From contig MCFH01000001.1 of the NCBI GenBank assembly GCA_002104945.1, forward strand, positions 1,763,001 through 1,827,000: DNA of 64,000 nucleotides. Reading direction: 5' to 3'. The DNA comes from Piromyces finnis (Eukaryota > Neocallimastigomycota > Neocallimastigomycetes > Neocallimastigales > Neocallimastigaceae). The position numbers and the translations under genes are program-made. Below are positions 37,681 through 50,523 of the stretch, in pieces. Each line of letters begins with the position of its first letter. Position 1 is the stretch's first letter. A model generated the notes under the pieces. It searched no databases and was not told the origin of the DNA. It saw nothing but the letters and a program-made list of their open reading frames with translations.

Positions 37681-39301
37681 AAAATAACAAAATGCTCATT
37701 TAAAAAAAACACAATTATCCTATACCTTTTTACCTACCTACCTATTCCATAAACATTAATTTTTATGTGGTGGTGGATAGTAAATTAATTGATTTAAAGT
37801 TTTTTATAAAGACAAGTAAGTTGACTTTATAATATAATAATCATATATATTATACATAAATTATATATTAAAATAATTGAATTAAACAATAAAAAAATTT
37901 AAATTAATTGTCATCATAAAACCTTATTCACTTCTAACGAATTATTATTGAGATTAACTTTTTAATTTAATTTAACCATTTAGAGTAGTTAGCCAATTGA
38001 TATATTATTATATATTAAATATAATTACAATATGTAATAATGAATGTTTGTAATATGTGGTAACCATATATTATTTGTCAATTTATAATACAACAAAAAA
38101 AATAAATCTTTTTTTTTTTTCACAATAATAAACTCTAATATAATAATATGGAAAAATAAAAATATTATTGATGTGAATTTAATTATAAATCAATATAAAT
38201 TATATATATAATATATGTGAATTATAGGAATTTAAACACCTTAAAATTGAAAGATATATTATATTGTAATATATAAATGTTGTAAATAAAAAAGGAATGA
38301 ATAACAAATTTTCTATTAAACCAAAATTAGTATTATATATTTTTCTATTTTAATTTATTTAAATTAACGATTCCTTTTCAATTTTTTAATATACCAGAAT
38401 CAATAAATAAATATTCTTCATATATTAAATTATATAAGAAAAAATCATACTACAATTTTTTTTTTTTTTTCAACCTTCCACACAATACCAAAGAATTTAG
38501 ATTTAGTATACTATATATATATATGATTTTTTTTCTTTTTTTTTTTTTTTTATATCAACATAGTTTTCAATTAGATAATTGTAAAATAATAAAAAAAAAG
38601 TTGTTAGTAATATAAATTTTATATAAATATATTGTTGAGTAAAAAAATACTAAAAACAAACAAACAAAAAATAAATAAATAAATAAAAAAAAAAACTAAA
38701 AAATAAATTGTAAAACACTATAGATAAATCTTAAAAAACAAAAGAGTAATATTAATAAATATTATTTATTTTTAAAGACATTTGAAGTACATTATAATAA
38801 TAAAAGACAAATAAAGGTAAAATTTATATGAAAAAAAAAAAAAAATAGATAAAAGTAATATAGAAATGAAAATTAATAAGAAACACTTTTTTTTTGTTTG
38901 ATTTTAATATATTTATAAGCTTTTTTTTATAAAATAAAATCGAAAATTATTAATAATAATGATTTTATTTTATTGGAAGTTGTAAAGTTCATTGTTTTAT
39001 TACAATAATATTTTGTAATATATTTTTTATAAGATATTATTGTATGATTGTATTATGAAGATGTTTTTTTTTTTTTTTTTTTTTGGAAAATGAAAAAATG
39101 TTAAATTATATATTTTCAAAAGTATATTTGTACTAACTTTTAAATGTTTTTATATATAATAGATAAATAGACGATAATATTGTAAATATAATTATAAAAA
39201 TAAAAGTAAATAATTACAACAAAGACAAATAAAGACTATATAAAATAACTTTCAAATCATTTAATCAATAATAAAGAAATCAAATTATAAATTATAATAA
39301 A

Positions 39302-40366
39302 ATGGAATATAAATTATTAGGTGGTAGATATGGTAATCTTACCAAAGAACAAGAAGAAATTTTAAGAGAATTTATTTTAAAAGTTAAAAAGGAAGGATTA
39401 TATTGTGAAGAAAGACATGATATTCATTACTTTTTAAGATTTTTAAGAGCTAGAAATTTTAATATAGAAAAAACTTATCAAATGTTTTCCAATTGTGAAC
39501 AATGGAGAAAAGATAATAAAATTGATGAACTTTACGAAACATTTACTTATCCAGAATTAGGCAAAGTTGAAAAAATATACCCAAAGTTTTACCATAATGT
39601 TGATAGTCTTGGTCGACCAATTTACTTTGAACAATTTGGTAATCTCAATGTTAAAAAGTTATTTGAAGCTACTACTGAAGAAAGACTTCTTAACTATGTT
39701 ATCATTGATTATGAAATTGGTTTACGTAAGCGTTTCCCAAGTTGTTCCAATGCTGCTGGTCATCATGTTGAAACAGGATTAACAATTATGGATTTAAAGG
39801 ATGCAAGTGTTATGAATTTCTCAAAATGTTTTAATTTCATTAAGAAAACCAGTAAGATTGCTTCTGATTATTATCCAGAATGTATGGGTAATCTCTTTGT
39901 CATAAATGCCCCAAAAGCTTTCACTATGTGTTGGAAGCTCATTAAAGGCATTCTTGATCCAGTTACAGCTGAAAAAATTCAAATTTTAGGAAAAAATTAT
40001 GAAAGTATTTTATTAAAATATGCTTCTCCAGAAAATTTACCAAAGGCCTTTGGTGGTACTTGTGAATGTGCTAATGGATGTAGTCATAGTAATGTTGGCC
40101 CTTGGGAGGATCCAAAATATAATCATCCAGAAGAAATGGAAATTACTGTCGAAGAATTCTTAAAAAAATTTGAGAATACAGAATCAGCAATACAAGAAAA
40201 TGCTAGTGATAATGACAGTGAATTTACTTTATCTGAATTCAATAAGGTTGAAACAGGAAAAGAACAAATAAAATCTGACAATTTAACAACCAACGATAAC
40301 AATACTTTACCATCACCACCACAATCACCATTATCTAATTCTGATATAATCACACAATGCAATTAA
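39302..40366 (+). CDS. SEC14: Sec14-type phosphatidylinositol/phosphatidylcholine transfer protein
   Basis: A single exon encodes 354 residues; yeast Sec14 has about 304. The CRAL-TRIO N-terminal helices (ending YFLRFLRARNFNIEKTY) occupy about 10-75, and the lipid-binding CRAL-TRIO domain about 90-265. Diagnostic segments are GLTIMDLKDASV, DYYPECMGNLFVINAPKAF, ILDPVTAEKIQILG and ENLPKAFGGTCEC. Glu193 and Lys225 stand 32 residues apart, matching yeast Glu207 and Lys239, which contact the inositol phosphate. PI binding is therefore expected to be intact. GPWEDPKYN follows, as in fungal orthologues. The C-terminal 80 or so residues are an added disordered tail rich in Glu, Asn and Ser, with LPSPPQSPLS as possible proline-directed phosphosites. 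Expected role: coupling lipid metabolism to Golgi or plasma-membrane phosphoinositide synthesis. Confidence 0.95.
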   Translation: MEYKLLGGRYGNLTKEQEEILREFILKVKKEGLYCEERHDIHYFLRFLRARNFNIEKTYQMFSNCEQWRKDNKIDELYETFTYPELGKVEKIYPKFYHNVDSLGRPIYFEQFGNLNVKKLFEATTEERLLNYVIIDYEIGLRKRFPSCSNAAGHHVETGLTIMDLKDASVMNFSKCFNFIKKTSKIASDYYPECMGNLFVINAPKAFTMCWKLIKGILDPVTAEKIQILGKNYESILLKYASPENLPKAFGGTCECANGCSHSNVGPWEDPKYNHPEEMEITVEEFLKKFENTESAIQENASDNDSEFTLSEFNKVETGKEQIKSDNLTTNDNNTLPSPPQSPLSNSDIITQCN

Positions 40367-41040
40367 ATTCAAATTTAGAGAAAGGTTGAAAACGAAAATA
40401 GATAACTTATAAAAAAGAAAAATTAATCAAATTCACACTTCATATTTTATTTTAATTAAATTATATATATGTTTATATATATATGTATAAATATTTTTTT
40501 TAATACAATAATATATAATTTTATTCTATCAGTTTATCAAATGTTATCACATAAATGAACATGAATAATTTCTTATTTATTTATTCTATATTCGTTATCA
40601 CTTTTCTTTTAATTTTAATGATAGTAGAAAACAAGAAAAGAAGAAAACAACAAACAAAATTCAAGTTAAATTTCATATCATATCTAAACCATACAATAAT
40701 CTATAATAATCTATGAAGAGTAATAACAAATATTATACCTTAATTTTTTTTTATTTTTTTAAATGTACTAATACCAATATTAATTATAGTTAGAAAATAA
40801 AAAAAGAAGGAAAGAAAGAAAAAAAAAAAAGTATATACATTATTTATATAATTAAATTTTTTATATAATTATATATATATATTATCTCTCTCTGCTTTAA
40901 TAATTTATAATTATTATTAATAAATATATAAATATATATGTAGTATTTAAGTATAGTACTTTGAATTATTTATAAGTAGTAGTTTAAAAAGATAAATATT
41001 ATTGTTTTCTAATTCATAACAAAAACTAAAAAAAAAAAAA

Positions 41041-41075
<35 letters not shown>

Positions 41076-41783
41076 AAATGTAATAAATAATTAAAAATAT
41101 ATATGTAAAATATAATAAAATAAATGAAAAAAAAAAATAAATAAAAGATAAAAAAAAAAAAAAAGAAAAATTATTCTAATCAATGGAGGAGACTTTTGCT
41201 TTTATATTATTAACATAAACATCATTATTGGTCGATAGATAATATGTAAATGGATGGTCCCTTGTTTAACCTAATTTTTTTTTTTTGTATTACATTTATC
41301 ACCCTTAATTGCACGTTTTTTTTTTTGTTAAACCTTCATCATACTATTTAAAAATAATTTTTTTTTTTTTTTTTTATAATTGTACTTTGACTTTTATATA
41401 TAAATTTTTTATTTCTCTTTTTTATTAAAGCATTTTTATTTTTATTATTAGCTTTTTATCATATTTATTTGCAATTTTTATGTTTTTTATAAAAATTGAA
41501 TTTATATATATATATTTTTTATAATTATTACTAACTATATTAGTAAAAATTAATGTATAAAAGATTAAAATTAATATATTAAACAAAGTTTTAAAAAATT
41601 ACATTTATTCATTTATTTTGCTTTTCTTATTTTTTTTTTTTATTATTTATTTATTTTTTTTTATATTTTGCATTTTATATATTAAAATAATAATAATATT
41701 ACAGTGGGTTAGGATAAAACGTTTAATACTGCTAATAAGGCTTATTATTATTATTATTATTATTATTATTTTGTAAATTAAAG
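40367..41783. other. intergenic, microsatellite only
   Basis: A/T-rich convergent spacer with an (AAAT)n run (about 41039-41077), poly-A tracts and a short TTA repeat (about 41745-41770). No gene is seen. Confidence 0.7.
41039..41077. repeat. (AAAT)n microsatellite
   Basis: About ten tandem copies of a 4-base unit following a poly-A tract. Confidence 0.9.
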
Positions 41784-43549
41784 TTATAGTTTTGAAAGGA
41801 TTTCTGGTGTAAGTAAAGTTGTAGAGAAAGGCAAATCTAAATCAGGTAATTCAGTGGCATATTTATCTTTTTCATCTTCACTTGTTAACATTTCTAATAT
41901 CCATTGGCCCAATTGTTCAAAATCTTCTATATCATTATAAACTTGGGCAGAGACACGAATCCACCATCTACCACCATGTTTAAATACAGTAACAGAGGCT
42001 TGATGCCTTATTATTAATTCCTTTTGGAATCTTTTCATATATTCTTCACTACGCTCTTGAGTTGGGAGACGAACATTTACCATTGCAGGAATAAGTGCTT
42101 CACCATGATCAGCACCAGTACCTGTACGACCTAAACCAAGTAATACCTCAGTACCTAACATTTCAGCAATTCTTCTACCACCTTCTACAGCAAGTTTATG
42201 ATTATGTTGACGAATGACTTCTTCACCACCAAGCCATCTTCTCCATTCTCTAGCAACTGGAATAGTTAAATATGTGGTATAATCAACAGTACCCATCCAT
42301 GAAAATTCATCCTTGAAATTACCAGTACCATAAGTTGGAATGGTTGGATGAACATATTGTTGCCATTTTGGATCAACATATAATATACCAACTGGTCTAG
42401 CAGAGAAGAACCATTTATGAGTATTACAAACCTTTTAATATTAAAATTATATATGAAAAAAAAAAAAAAAGGAAAGAGAAAATATAAAATATAAAATATG
42501 GATGATAATAATAATAGATATAAAAGAAAATGTTAATTTTAATATGTAATATATAAGAAATAGTGAATAAATAGTTTTAAATAGGTCATCAAGAGAAAAA
42601 CTTTTTTTTTTTTTTTCTTCTTCCTCAAATTATTAATATATATAATAATTCATTTTAATATTATATAATTTTTTTTAATTACCAAGAAATCGGGTGAACA
42701 ATTTCTAATATTAACTGGAACTTGACCAAGGGCATGAGCAGCATCAATCATGACCATAATACCATGACCTTGACATAATCTTATTAATCTTTCATATGGT
42801 AATATAACACTTGGAAGTGTAGAAATAATTTCAAAGTTTGCTAGAAGGACAGTATCATCAATAGCAGCACGAACTCTTGATATAAGAGCAGAATCAGATA
42901 TTGGATAGGTTAATGGAATTTCACGTACTTCAAAATTATCGATTTTTGCAATATATTTAATAGCTTGTTTGACACCTTCATGATTAATACTTAAAATTAA
43001 AATCTTATTTCTCTTTTTTAATAATTTTAATTTATTTAACTCATATTTTTCTGCACGACGAGCATGAGCTTCTGCTAATTGACGAAGAGAACGTAAAACA
43101 CAGTTTACACCTGAGGTAACATTATGAACAAATACTAAATTTTTTGGATCAGCATTAACTAATTCGCCAGCACATTCTAAAGCAGTTTCTGATAAGTTTC
43201 TTAAATTTAAACTAATAAAACTATCTGGGCTAGCTTCTACCCAGGCTCTAAAGTGAGCATGGGTTTGTTCTACAAAGCGGGGGATTGAACCAAAAGAACC
43301 GTGATTTAATGGTGTAGAGGTTGAAGAAAGGAAGAAATGTGGTCTTAAAGCTTTACCAAATGGTGGTGGTGGATAGTTTGGTAATTTAAATGGTAAACAA
43401 GCAGAAACTGTAGGTTCTGAACTTTGACCAACTGGATGTGGAGCTGGTAATGATTCTCCTTGTGGACTTTCTTTTTCAATTTCCTCTGATGTTAAAGTTT
43501 GGTTTTCAATATCATCATCTTTTACGGGTAAATCTGTAGTTTTTGGCAT
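41784..43549 (-). CDS. PLP-dependent class V aminotransferase family protein (isopenicillin-N-epimerase-like)
   Basis: Two exons, 43549-42683 and 42431-41784, join in phase 0 to give 504 residues. After a polar, Pro/Ser-rich N-terminal extension of about 75 residues comes the fold-type I domain: STPLNHGSFGSIPRFVEQ, then VFVHNVTSGVN for cofactor phosphate binding. MVMIDAAHALGQVPVN holds the Asp that pairs with the pyridine nitrogen, and CNTHKWFFSARPVGIL holds the Schiff-base Lys295. The C-terminal domain includes RIAEMLGTEVL and ends in LTPEILSKL. Members include isopenicillin-N epimerase-like proteins and cysteine desulfurase relatives, and the true substrate cannot be read from sequence. No beta-lactam biosynthesis gene is nearby, so an epimerase role is unsupported. 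The long N-terminal extension is unusual and has no clear targeting signal. Confidence 0.9.
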
Positions 43550-45380
43550 TTTATTATTATTATTTTTTTTATGGTGGTTACGGTGAAATTATAATTGTTA
43601 TATGAGTATTTAATGTTTATGTATACTATATCCAAAAAAAAGGAGAATTTTATTGTAATTAATAAAGTGAAATAATTTTTTATTAAATTTTATTTTAATA
43701 ATGATAATTATATTTATATTTTTGGTTGGATAAATAATAACAATAAATATTATATTATTAAATTATAACCATTAATATTATATATGAAAATATTGGAAAA
43801 AAAATAATATATTATTAAGAATGAAATATACTTTTTTTAAAGATAATATTACTTTAATAAAAATCCTGTTTTAATTCAATATCAATCGTATAAATAATAT
43901 ATATGTTGATTGTGTAAATAATATTAGTTTATAATTTATATTTTTATGTATGGAATAAAATACATTACTTTTTTGCCTATGAAAAATAATAATAAAAAAA
44001 ATATTTATATAGATAGTTATATATAATTATATGTTATAAAATATAAAGATAAAAAAAAATATTTAGTTATTCATTTTCTTTGCTAAATTATTTATAACTT
44101 CCTGTTTATTATTATTACTACTATTATTATTATTTTATATTTAATTTATTTTTTTTTTAAAAAAAAAAAGAAATACTATTAATATGATAAATACTTTTAT
44201 ATCAAAGATGCCTTTAAATACAATGAAAAAAAAAAAAAAAGGATAATTAATTGTAATATTTTTAACTTAAATTATGGCTTTTTTAATTAATATATTTAAT
44301 ATTATTTATTTATTAAATATATTCTTTTTTTCTTTTTCTAATATAGATACTGTATATACTTTATTATTTTATTTTCCAAAGAAAAAAAAAAGACGTTTTA
44401 GGCTATTTACTTTGATAATTATTAGAAAAAGAAAAAAAAAAAAATAAAAATAAAAAAAAAAGGAAAATATATAAATTAGTATAATTTCTTGAAAAAAAAT
44501 ATATTACTACTTTTAAATATATTAAATTTTATATTTTAATTAAAAAAAATTTTATTTATATTATATTTTAAATTCTATCTTAAAAGAATTCATTTTAATA
44601 TTTAATAAATAGTTTTTTTTAAGAAAATAAAATATTCATATGAATATTTAATAACACATGATCACATAATTATATATATTATTTACATATTTTTATAAAT
44701 TATATAATATAAAGTTTAATTTCAATGTAGTTATTTTTTTCCAATAAGATTTTGTTATTCACCACCAAACATATAAATCCATCACATATTAAATATATAT
44801 AAACTTTAATTATTAATATTATTTAAAATTAAAAAAAATGAATTATACATAAAACATAATTAGTTTTTAGTTATTTTAATTCAGAAATAGAAGAGCTCTT
44901 ATGAATATGTTTTTTTTTTTTAAAAAAATTCAAAAAGCCTTTAATATATAATCTTTTTAATGTTAAAAAGGAAGGGAAAAAAAGGTTAATTAATATATAG
45001 TAATATATAGTACTTAAATTTTAATATAGAATTATTATCATAATCAAATATTAAATCATATTACAACTGTATCTTGGATTTTTTTTTACAAAAGAAATTA
45101 TTAGTATTGTGATATATGATATTATTAAATATTTTATAGTTTTTTTTTATTTTTTTTTTTTCATTATTTTAAAAGGAATATACTTTTTTTATTTTTTGAA
45201 GATTACATTTATCTTTTTTTTTTTTTTTTTTTTTTATACTTTAGACCTGCTGAATTATAATTCTTATTATTATTCTTATTATTATTAACTATTTTATTTA
45301 TTAGTATATCTATATTATCATAAATAAAATAAAAAAATAATTATCTTAATAAAATCCTTATATTGTTTAATATTATTTGT
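43550..45380. other. 1.8 kb intergenic region, nothing recognised
   Basis: Uniform A/T-rich sequence with many poly-A and poly-T runs. No open frame with coding composition. Confidence 0.7.
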
Positions 45381-46707
45381 TTATCCCCAAAGAGATGTAA
45401 TACCGTTAGCTGGAACTGTTGCTGAAATCATACCATTTTGAGACTTTGAGTTATTACTATTTATTATTGGTGCTGGAGCAACCTTTGATTGTTTAGATTT
45501 AACAGTATTTGACTTTGGCTTTGGTGGAGCAACATATTTATAACCAACATTTAATCTTTGTTGTTCTAATCTATGTTGTCTTAATCTTTGTTCTTGTAAT
45601 TCTCTTTCACGTTGCTTTTCTAACTTTTTTTTTTCATTCTTTTTTCTATTTTCTTTTTGCTTTTTAGTTAATGGTTCTTCTTTTGGCTTTCTAATATAAT
45701 CTTTATATACAACTGGTGTTGGCGATGAGGCAGATTTAATAACTAATACATCTAATAATAATAAAAAATAAAAATAAAAAAAGTTCACATTAATAAAAAT
45801 ATAAAAAATAAAATAGATGAAGAAGAAACAACTATATTAATTAAAAAAAATGTTATTAAAATTAATTTTAGTAAAAGAAATAAAAAAAGTAAGATATAAT
45901 CATATTTAAAAGGGGTTAAACAAAATAATAAGAAAAATTGAAATTAAATTTTTGAAATTTGCAATAAATATATATCAATTAAAGATTTTTGTAATTTCTT
46001 AAAAAACATAAAAATCATTAAGGCAATATAGAATAAAACTTACTAGCTTTTTTTGGAACAACATTTTTCCATCCATCAACTTCAGGTGGTAATTCAACCT
46101 TTTCAAATTCTTCTTTCTTTTCAACAACTCTAACAACTTTAATTTCTCCATCTGAAATTTCTTCATCATCTGAACTAATATATTTTTGATTTTCTTGAAC
46201 AATATGTTTTCTATATCTTCTATTGGTGACAGGAAGTGAAACATTTTGGATAACAACAGGCTTATCTGATGATTTTTTTACATGTTCATCACTGTCATCT
46301 ATATTACTACTAGAATTAACATCAGAAATTTCTTTATCATAATGGGTAATATTAAATTCATTATTATTATTAATTGCTTTATTTTTTTGTTTTTGAGCAG
46401 CAGTTTTAGCAGCTTCTTTCTTTTCTTCATTTATTTTATCTAAACTTGGCCATTCATTTTCATCAAGTTCATTACTTTTTCCTTTTGGTGGTGTATTTTT
46501 TTTTTGCATTTTTTGATTTAATTTGGCTTGAACTTGCTGGGTCTGAGCTTTTGATTTAGCTTTTTTATTCTTTTTCTTTTTTGTTTTTGTTGAAGTCTTA
46601 ATTTCTCTGCTAGAGGTGGTATCTTTATCTTTTGGTGGTTCTGGCAATTTAGATATTATGACATAAAAGATTAATGCCATTATTATTAATCCATAAAACC
46701 AATGCAT
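45381..46707 (-). CDS. N-terminally membrane-anchored Lys-rich protein, unknown
   Basis: Two exons, 46707-46044 and 45751-45381, join in phase 1 to give 344 residues. The start MHWFYGLIIMALIFYVII is a single hydrophobic helix with no obvious cleavage site, so it probably acts as a signal anchor. What follows is highly charged and disordered: KKKKNKKAKSKAQTQQ, a NEWPSLDKI motif, acidic Ser patches (SSDDEEISDG), a DGWKNVVPKKA motif, then a Lys/Arg/Glu-rich helix (KKQKENRKKNEKKKLEKQRE). The end is SATVPANGITSLWG. The anchor-plus-basic-tail layout recalls ER ribosome-associated proteins such as the p180 or LYRIC type, but there is no homology I can point to. Short Trp-containing motifs in disordered sequence suggest peptide-mediated binding to partners (inference). 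Confidence 0.75.
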
Positions 46708-47758
46708 TTTGAGCTTTTATTATATAGTTACTTTAAAAATTGTATTATTATTTTTTTTTATATTGTTTTATTATTATAATTTTTTCAAGTATTAAATATA
46801 TTTATTATACAACAATTCTTATATACTTCTTTTTCTTTTCTTTCTTTCTTTTTTTTTTTTTTTTTTTTTTTTAAAGGAATAAAGAAATATTTTATAATTA
46901 ATAATTAATCCAAACCAAATTTCAAATACAAACTAATTTAAAAATAATTATTAATTTATTTTGTAATGTACCAATTAATAAAACATAAAATTTTAAAATT
47001 AAAGTTTGAAAGTGGAAAATATTATATTTCCAAGAATGAATTTAAATAAATAAACATTATGCAACTGAAATGTTTTATTTATTAAAGATAACATTTCAGT
47101 TATATTCATCATTTATTATTGTAAAGTTTCTTGATATAGTTAATGTAATTTATTTTATATATATATATTACTATTATTTATTATTTAAAATCTTTCTTTT
47201 ATAAAATAATAAAGAATATTAAATTTTATATACTACTAAATTAAAATTTTTCTTCAAAGCAACTTCTAATAATATTGATACATTATATATAAATTTACAT
47301 ATAATTAAAATTAAGATTATATATTATTTTTTTGTTGTATCATTATTATTATTTTCATTATTATTCTAGTGTACATATTAATATTAATTTTATTAATAAA
47401 TTTTATAAATACAAAGATAATAATCCTTATAAATTAAATAACAATGAAATATGGTCTATTTATAATATTATGCGTAATAATAATGATGATATAAAAAAAT
47501 ACAAATATAATACAACATTGATAATTAATATTGTTATTATTATTATCATTTTTATTATTATTAAAATATTATTATTATTGTCATTATTCATTTATGAGGT
47601 TAATGAAACTCAATTATTTAATATTTATTTATTCAACTTATTTTTAATCTGTATAATTGAGATACTCTTTCCTTTAGTTATATAAGTCAAATTTCAAATT
47701 GTCTGTTTTTTATGTTATTATTTAATTACTTTACGTTTTAGAATATCATATAGCTTAT
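46708..47758. other. intergenic with a possible small membrane ORF
   Basis: A poly-T tract lies at about 46849-46873. A small hydrophobic ORF ends at 47685 and is listed separately. The rest is featureless. Confidence 0.6.
47470..47685 (+). CDS. possible small membrane protein (71 residues)
   Basis: From ATG 47470 to TAA 47685 the frame encodes MRNNNDDIKKYKYN followed by two hydrophobic segments (about 17-38 and 47-70) separated by EVNETQ. The frame is open for another 46 codons upstream without an ATG, and a TTCTAG acceptor lies at about 47363-47368. It may be a real short exon, a relic, or chance in a T-rich stretch. Low confidence. Confidence 0.25.
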   Translation: MRNNNDDIKKYKYNTTLIINIVIIIIIFIIIKILLLLSLFIYEVNETQLFNIYLFNLFLICIIEILFPLVI

Positions 47759-49687
47759 TTATAGAAGATAGTATGCGATTGCTATAATACAATATGCGGA
47801 TATGAGCATTATCCCTTCTAACCAGTTACTTTTACCATCATTTATTAATTGATTTACTATTAAAACAGAAACAAAGACGATTACTGTTTCGAATAAACTG
47901 AAAACTAATGTAAGGTCTATATTAATTATCCAACCAACAATAACTAAGAATGGAATAACCATTAAAGCGATTTGCATAGACGAACCTATAGCAACACCAA
48001 TAGCTAAATCCATTTTGTTTTTTAATGCTACTGTAACTGCAGTAATATTTTCAGCTAGGTTACCAACAATTGGTAAAAGAATTAAACCAACAAATGTTGG
48101 CGATAAATTCCAGTTTTGAGATATACCATCAATTGAATCAACTAAGTATTCAGCACAGATAGAAATAAGAATTGTTATAATTATTAATAATGTAATGGCA
48201 AATGAATATGAGAGTGTTGCTTCATCAGGATCGTTTTCACTTTCTTCTTGTTCTTCATCTCCTTCTTCAAGTCTTCTTTGTTGACTTAAACTTTCATATT
48301 CCATACTATTTGTATGAACAAATATTGAATTATTGTTAGTTGATTTGAAATATCTTGAATGGGTTTTTAATTGAAATACCAAATATAATCCATATACAAT
48401 AAGCATAATAATTGAAGTATATCTCGAGAATTTTATTTCCCTATCATCTTTATCACTTATACTGTTTAAAATAATATAATAATAATATATCATAAAAAAT
48501 TATAAAAGAATTTATTAAATAATAAGTATATTTAGATATGTGCAATTATTAATAAGATTAGAATTAAATAATTTTGAATATTTTTATTTCAATCAGCAAT
48601 TTACTTTTTTTCTTCATCATTAAATGCAATTGGTAAAACAATCATGAAAATGGTCATTACTAATAAAGAAGCTGAAGTATTACTTGAAATTGTATTAAAG
48701 GTCTTTGATCATATAGTGTTATAAATATTAATTTATTTTTTTTTTTTTACATAAACACTTATAAAAAATAAATAGTTTCTATTCATCATATTTACCTGAT
48801 ATTTATGATTTAGACCACCAAGGAAAAAACATAATCCAAGAACTAATAAAAGATTAGATAAAAGCGAACCTATGATTGAACTACATTATAATTTCTAAGA
48901 GCTTAATAATATTATAAGATTATGTATTAAATATACTTATATACTTACGCCTTAACAACATCGATAAGACCTTCTTTTAAAGCCATGACACCTATAATCT
49001 TTTTAAAATTATAAATATTTATATCAAAATAAATAAATAAGTAAATATTTAATTATATTACAATATAAAAATAATATATATATATTATATATATTACTAA
49101 TTCAACAGCGTTTCCAAAAGTAGCATTTAACAATCCTCCAATTGTTTCAGAAGTCCTTAGACTTAATTCTTCTGTTGCATATCTAATTATTATTAAAAGA
49201 ATTGTTGTTTTAGTTTCAATATTATATTACTATTTAGCTAATTTCTAATTTATTTTAAATGTAAAGAAATATTAAAATACCCGAGTAGTTTTGCTAATGC
49301 TAATATAATATGATATTTATTATTTTTATTCATAGTTTTGAAAAAATATTAATTAATATTATCTTTATTTTATAATATAAATATGATACTTTTATTGACA
49401 TTAATATATTCATTAAGTATTAACATTTTTTACTAACGTATAATTGAAATAAAATTGCAAAGGAAAATTGTAGTTTCGTTCATTCCTAATATGGCACTAA
49501 ATATACCAAATGGAATAAATATCAAAAGAATATTCAAACTGGAGCTTTTGTATGCATTTTTAAAAGAAGTTTTGAAATTTAATAAATTTTTTGGATGATG
49601 AGTTTGATAAAGATTTGGATTATCTGTAGCATTGCTATTATTCATTTGATTTTCATTTGTTAAAAGAGGTTGATATTCATTTGGCAT
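47759..49687 (-). CDS. VCX1: CAX-type cation/H+ exchanger, likely vacuolar Ca2+/H+ antiporter
   Basis: Seven exons, 49687-49438, 49299-49281, 49182-49098, 48998-48949, 48880-48796, 48702-48605 and 48461-47759, join in frame to 429 residues. The second exon is only 19 nt (PLAKLLG across its junctions). Both CAX signature repeats are intact. The first is [17 protein letters not shown] with Glu117; the second is [20 protein letters not shown] with Glu333. These acidic residues bind the cation. About eleven transmembrane helices are visible. An acidic loop ([17 protein letters not shown]) sits mid-protein, as in yeast Vcx1. The cytosolic N-terminus ([14 protein letters not shown]) has a QPLL di-leucine-type element that could serve vacuolar sorting (inference). 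Expected role: loading Ca2+ into the vacuole at the expense of the proton gradient. Confidence 0.95.
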
Positions 49688-50523
49688 TTTGATATATAAT
49701 AAATTTTGAAAAGAACTATGAAAATTAATACTTTTTTTTTTAAAAAAAAAAAAATAATAATAATAAATAAATGAAAAAGGAAGAATAAAGAAAGAAAAGT
49801 ATTATTATTTCAAAGGAAATAAATTCAAATGTACATTTTAGTATAAATTTAACATTCTACATAATATTGAAATTTAAAATTACTCTTATAAATAATATTA
49901 ATATATATGTATATATATATACTTTTTTCTATTTATTTACTTATTCCTTTGTTTTGTGTACTGATTAAATAAATTAATAGTCTTCGTTTTATGTTTATTT
50001 AAAATAGCTTCTTTAACATTATAAAAATAACAATATCAATTTCTTTCTATATAAAGTTCTTATTCCACTTATATAATTAAAAAATAATTCACTTTGTTTC
50101 GAAAAAAATTAATATACTACAATATTATTAACGCAAATATATTATAAATTACATTATATATATAGAAAAGTTTATATACTTTAAATTAGTTTAAAATAAA
50201 TTAAAAAAAAAAAAATTAAAATTTTAAAATATATTATTAAAATAAACCATAATCTTATCAAAAAAAAAATATTATTTAAATAAATATTAATAAAAAGAAA
50301 TTTATATAAAATATTTAATAGAATTAATATTTTTTTTATCTTTTAGTTAATGAAATAAATATTATTAAATAATTGATAATAAAATATATAATAACATTTA
50401 TAATTATCATTTTAAATATTTATTTGTTATTTGTAAATATTATTTAATTAAAAGTTTACTTATTTTAAATTTAAACTAAATATAAAATACACATAAAATA
50501 TAAATAATCAATAAAATATTATA
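49688..50523. other. intergenic, nothing recognised
   Basis: A/T-rich sequence between the start of the CAX gene and the end of the LRR gene, which lie on the same strand. No feature stands out. Confidence 0.7.

Larger units (their letters stand above)
34976..39301. other. 4.3 kb region with a receptor relic and paired hairpins
   Basis: It has no intact gene. It contains the decayed third receptor copy (35763-36015), two related hairpins (37545-37680), and long poly-T/poly-A stretches close to the Sec14 gene. I see nothing else in the remaining A/T-rich sequence. Confidence 0.65.

Noticed and set aside
41784-43549. part of a beta-lactam biosynthesis cluster
   Set aside because: Only the class V aminotransferase fold resembles isopenicillin-N epimerase; no ACV synthetase or IPN synthase gene is in the window.
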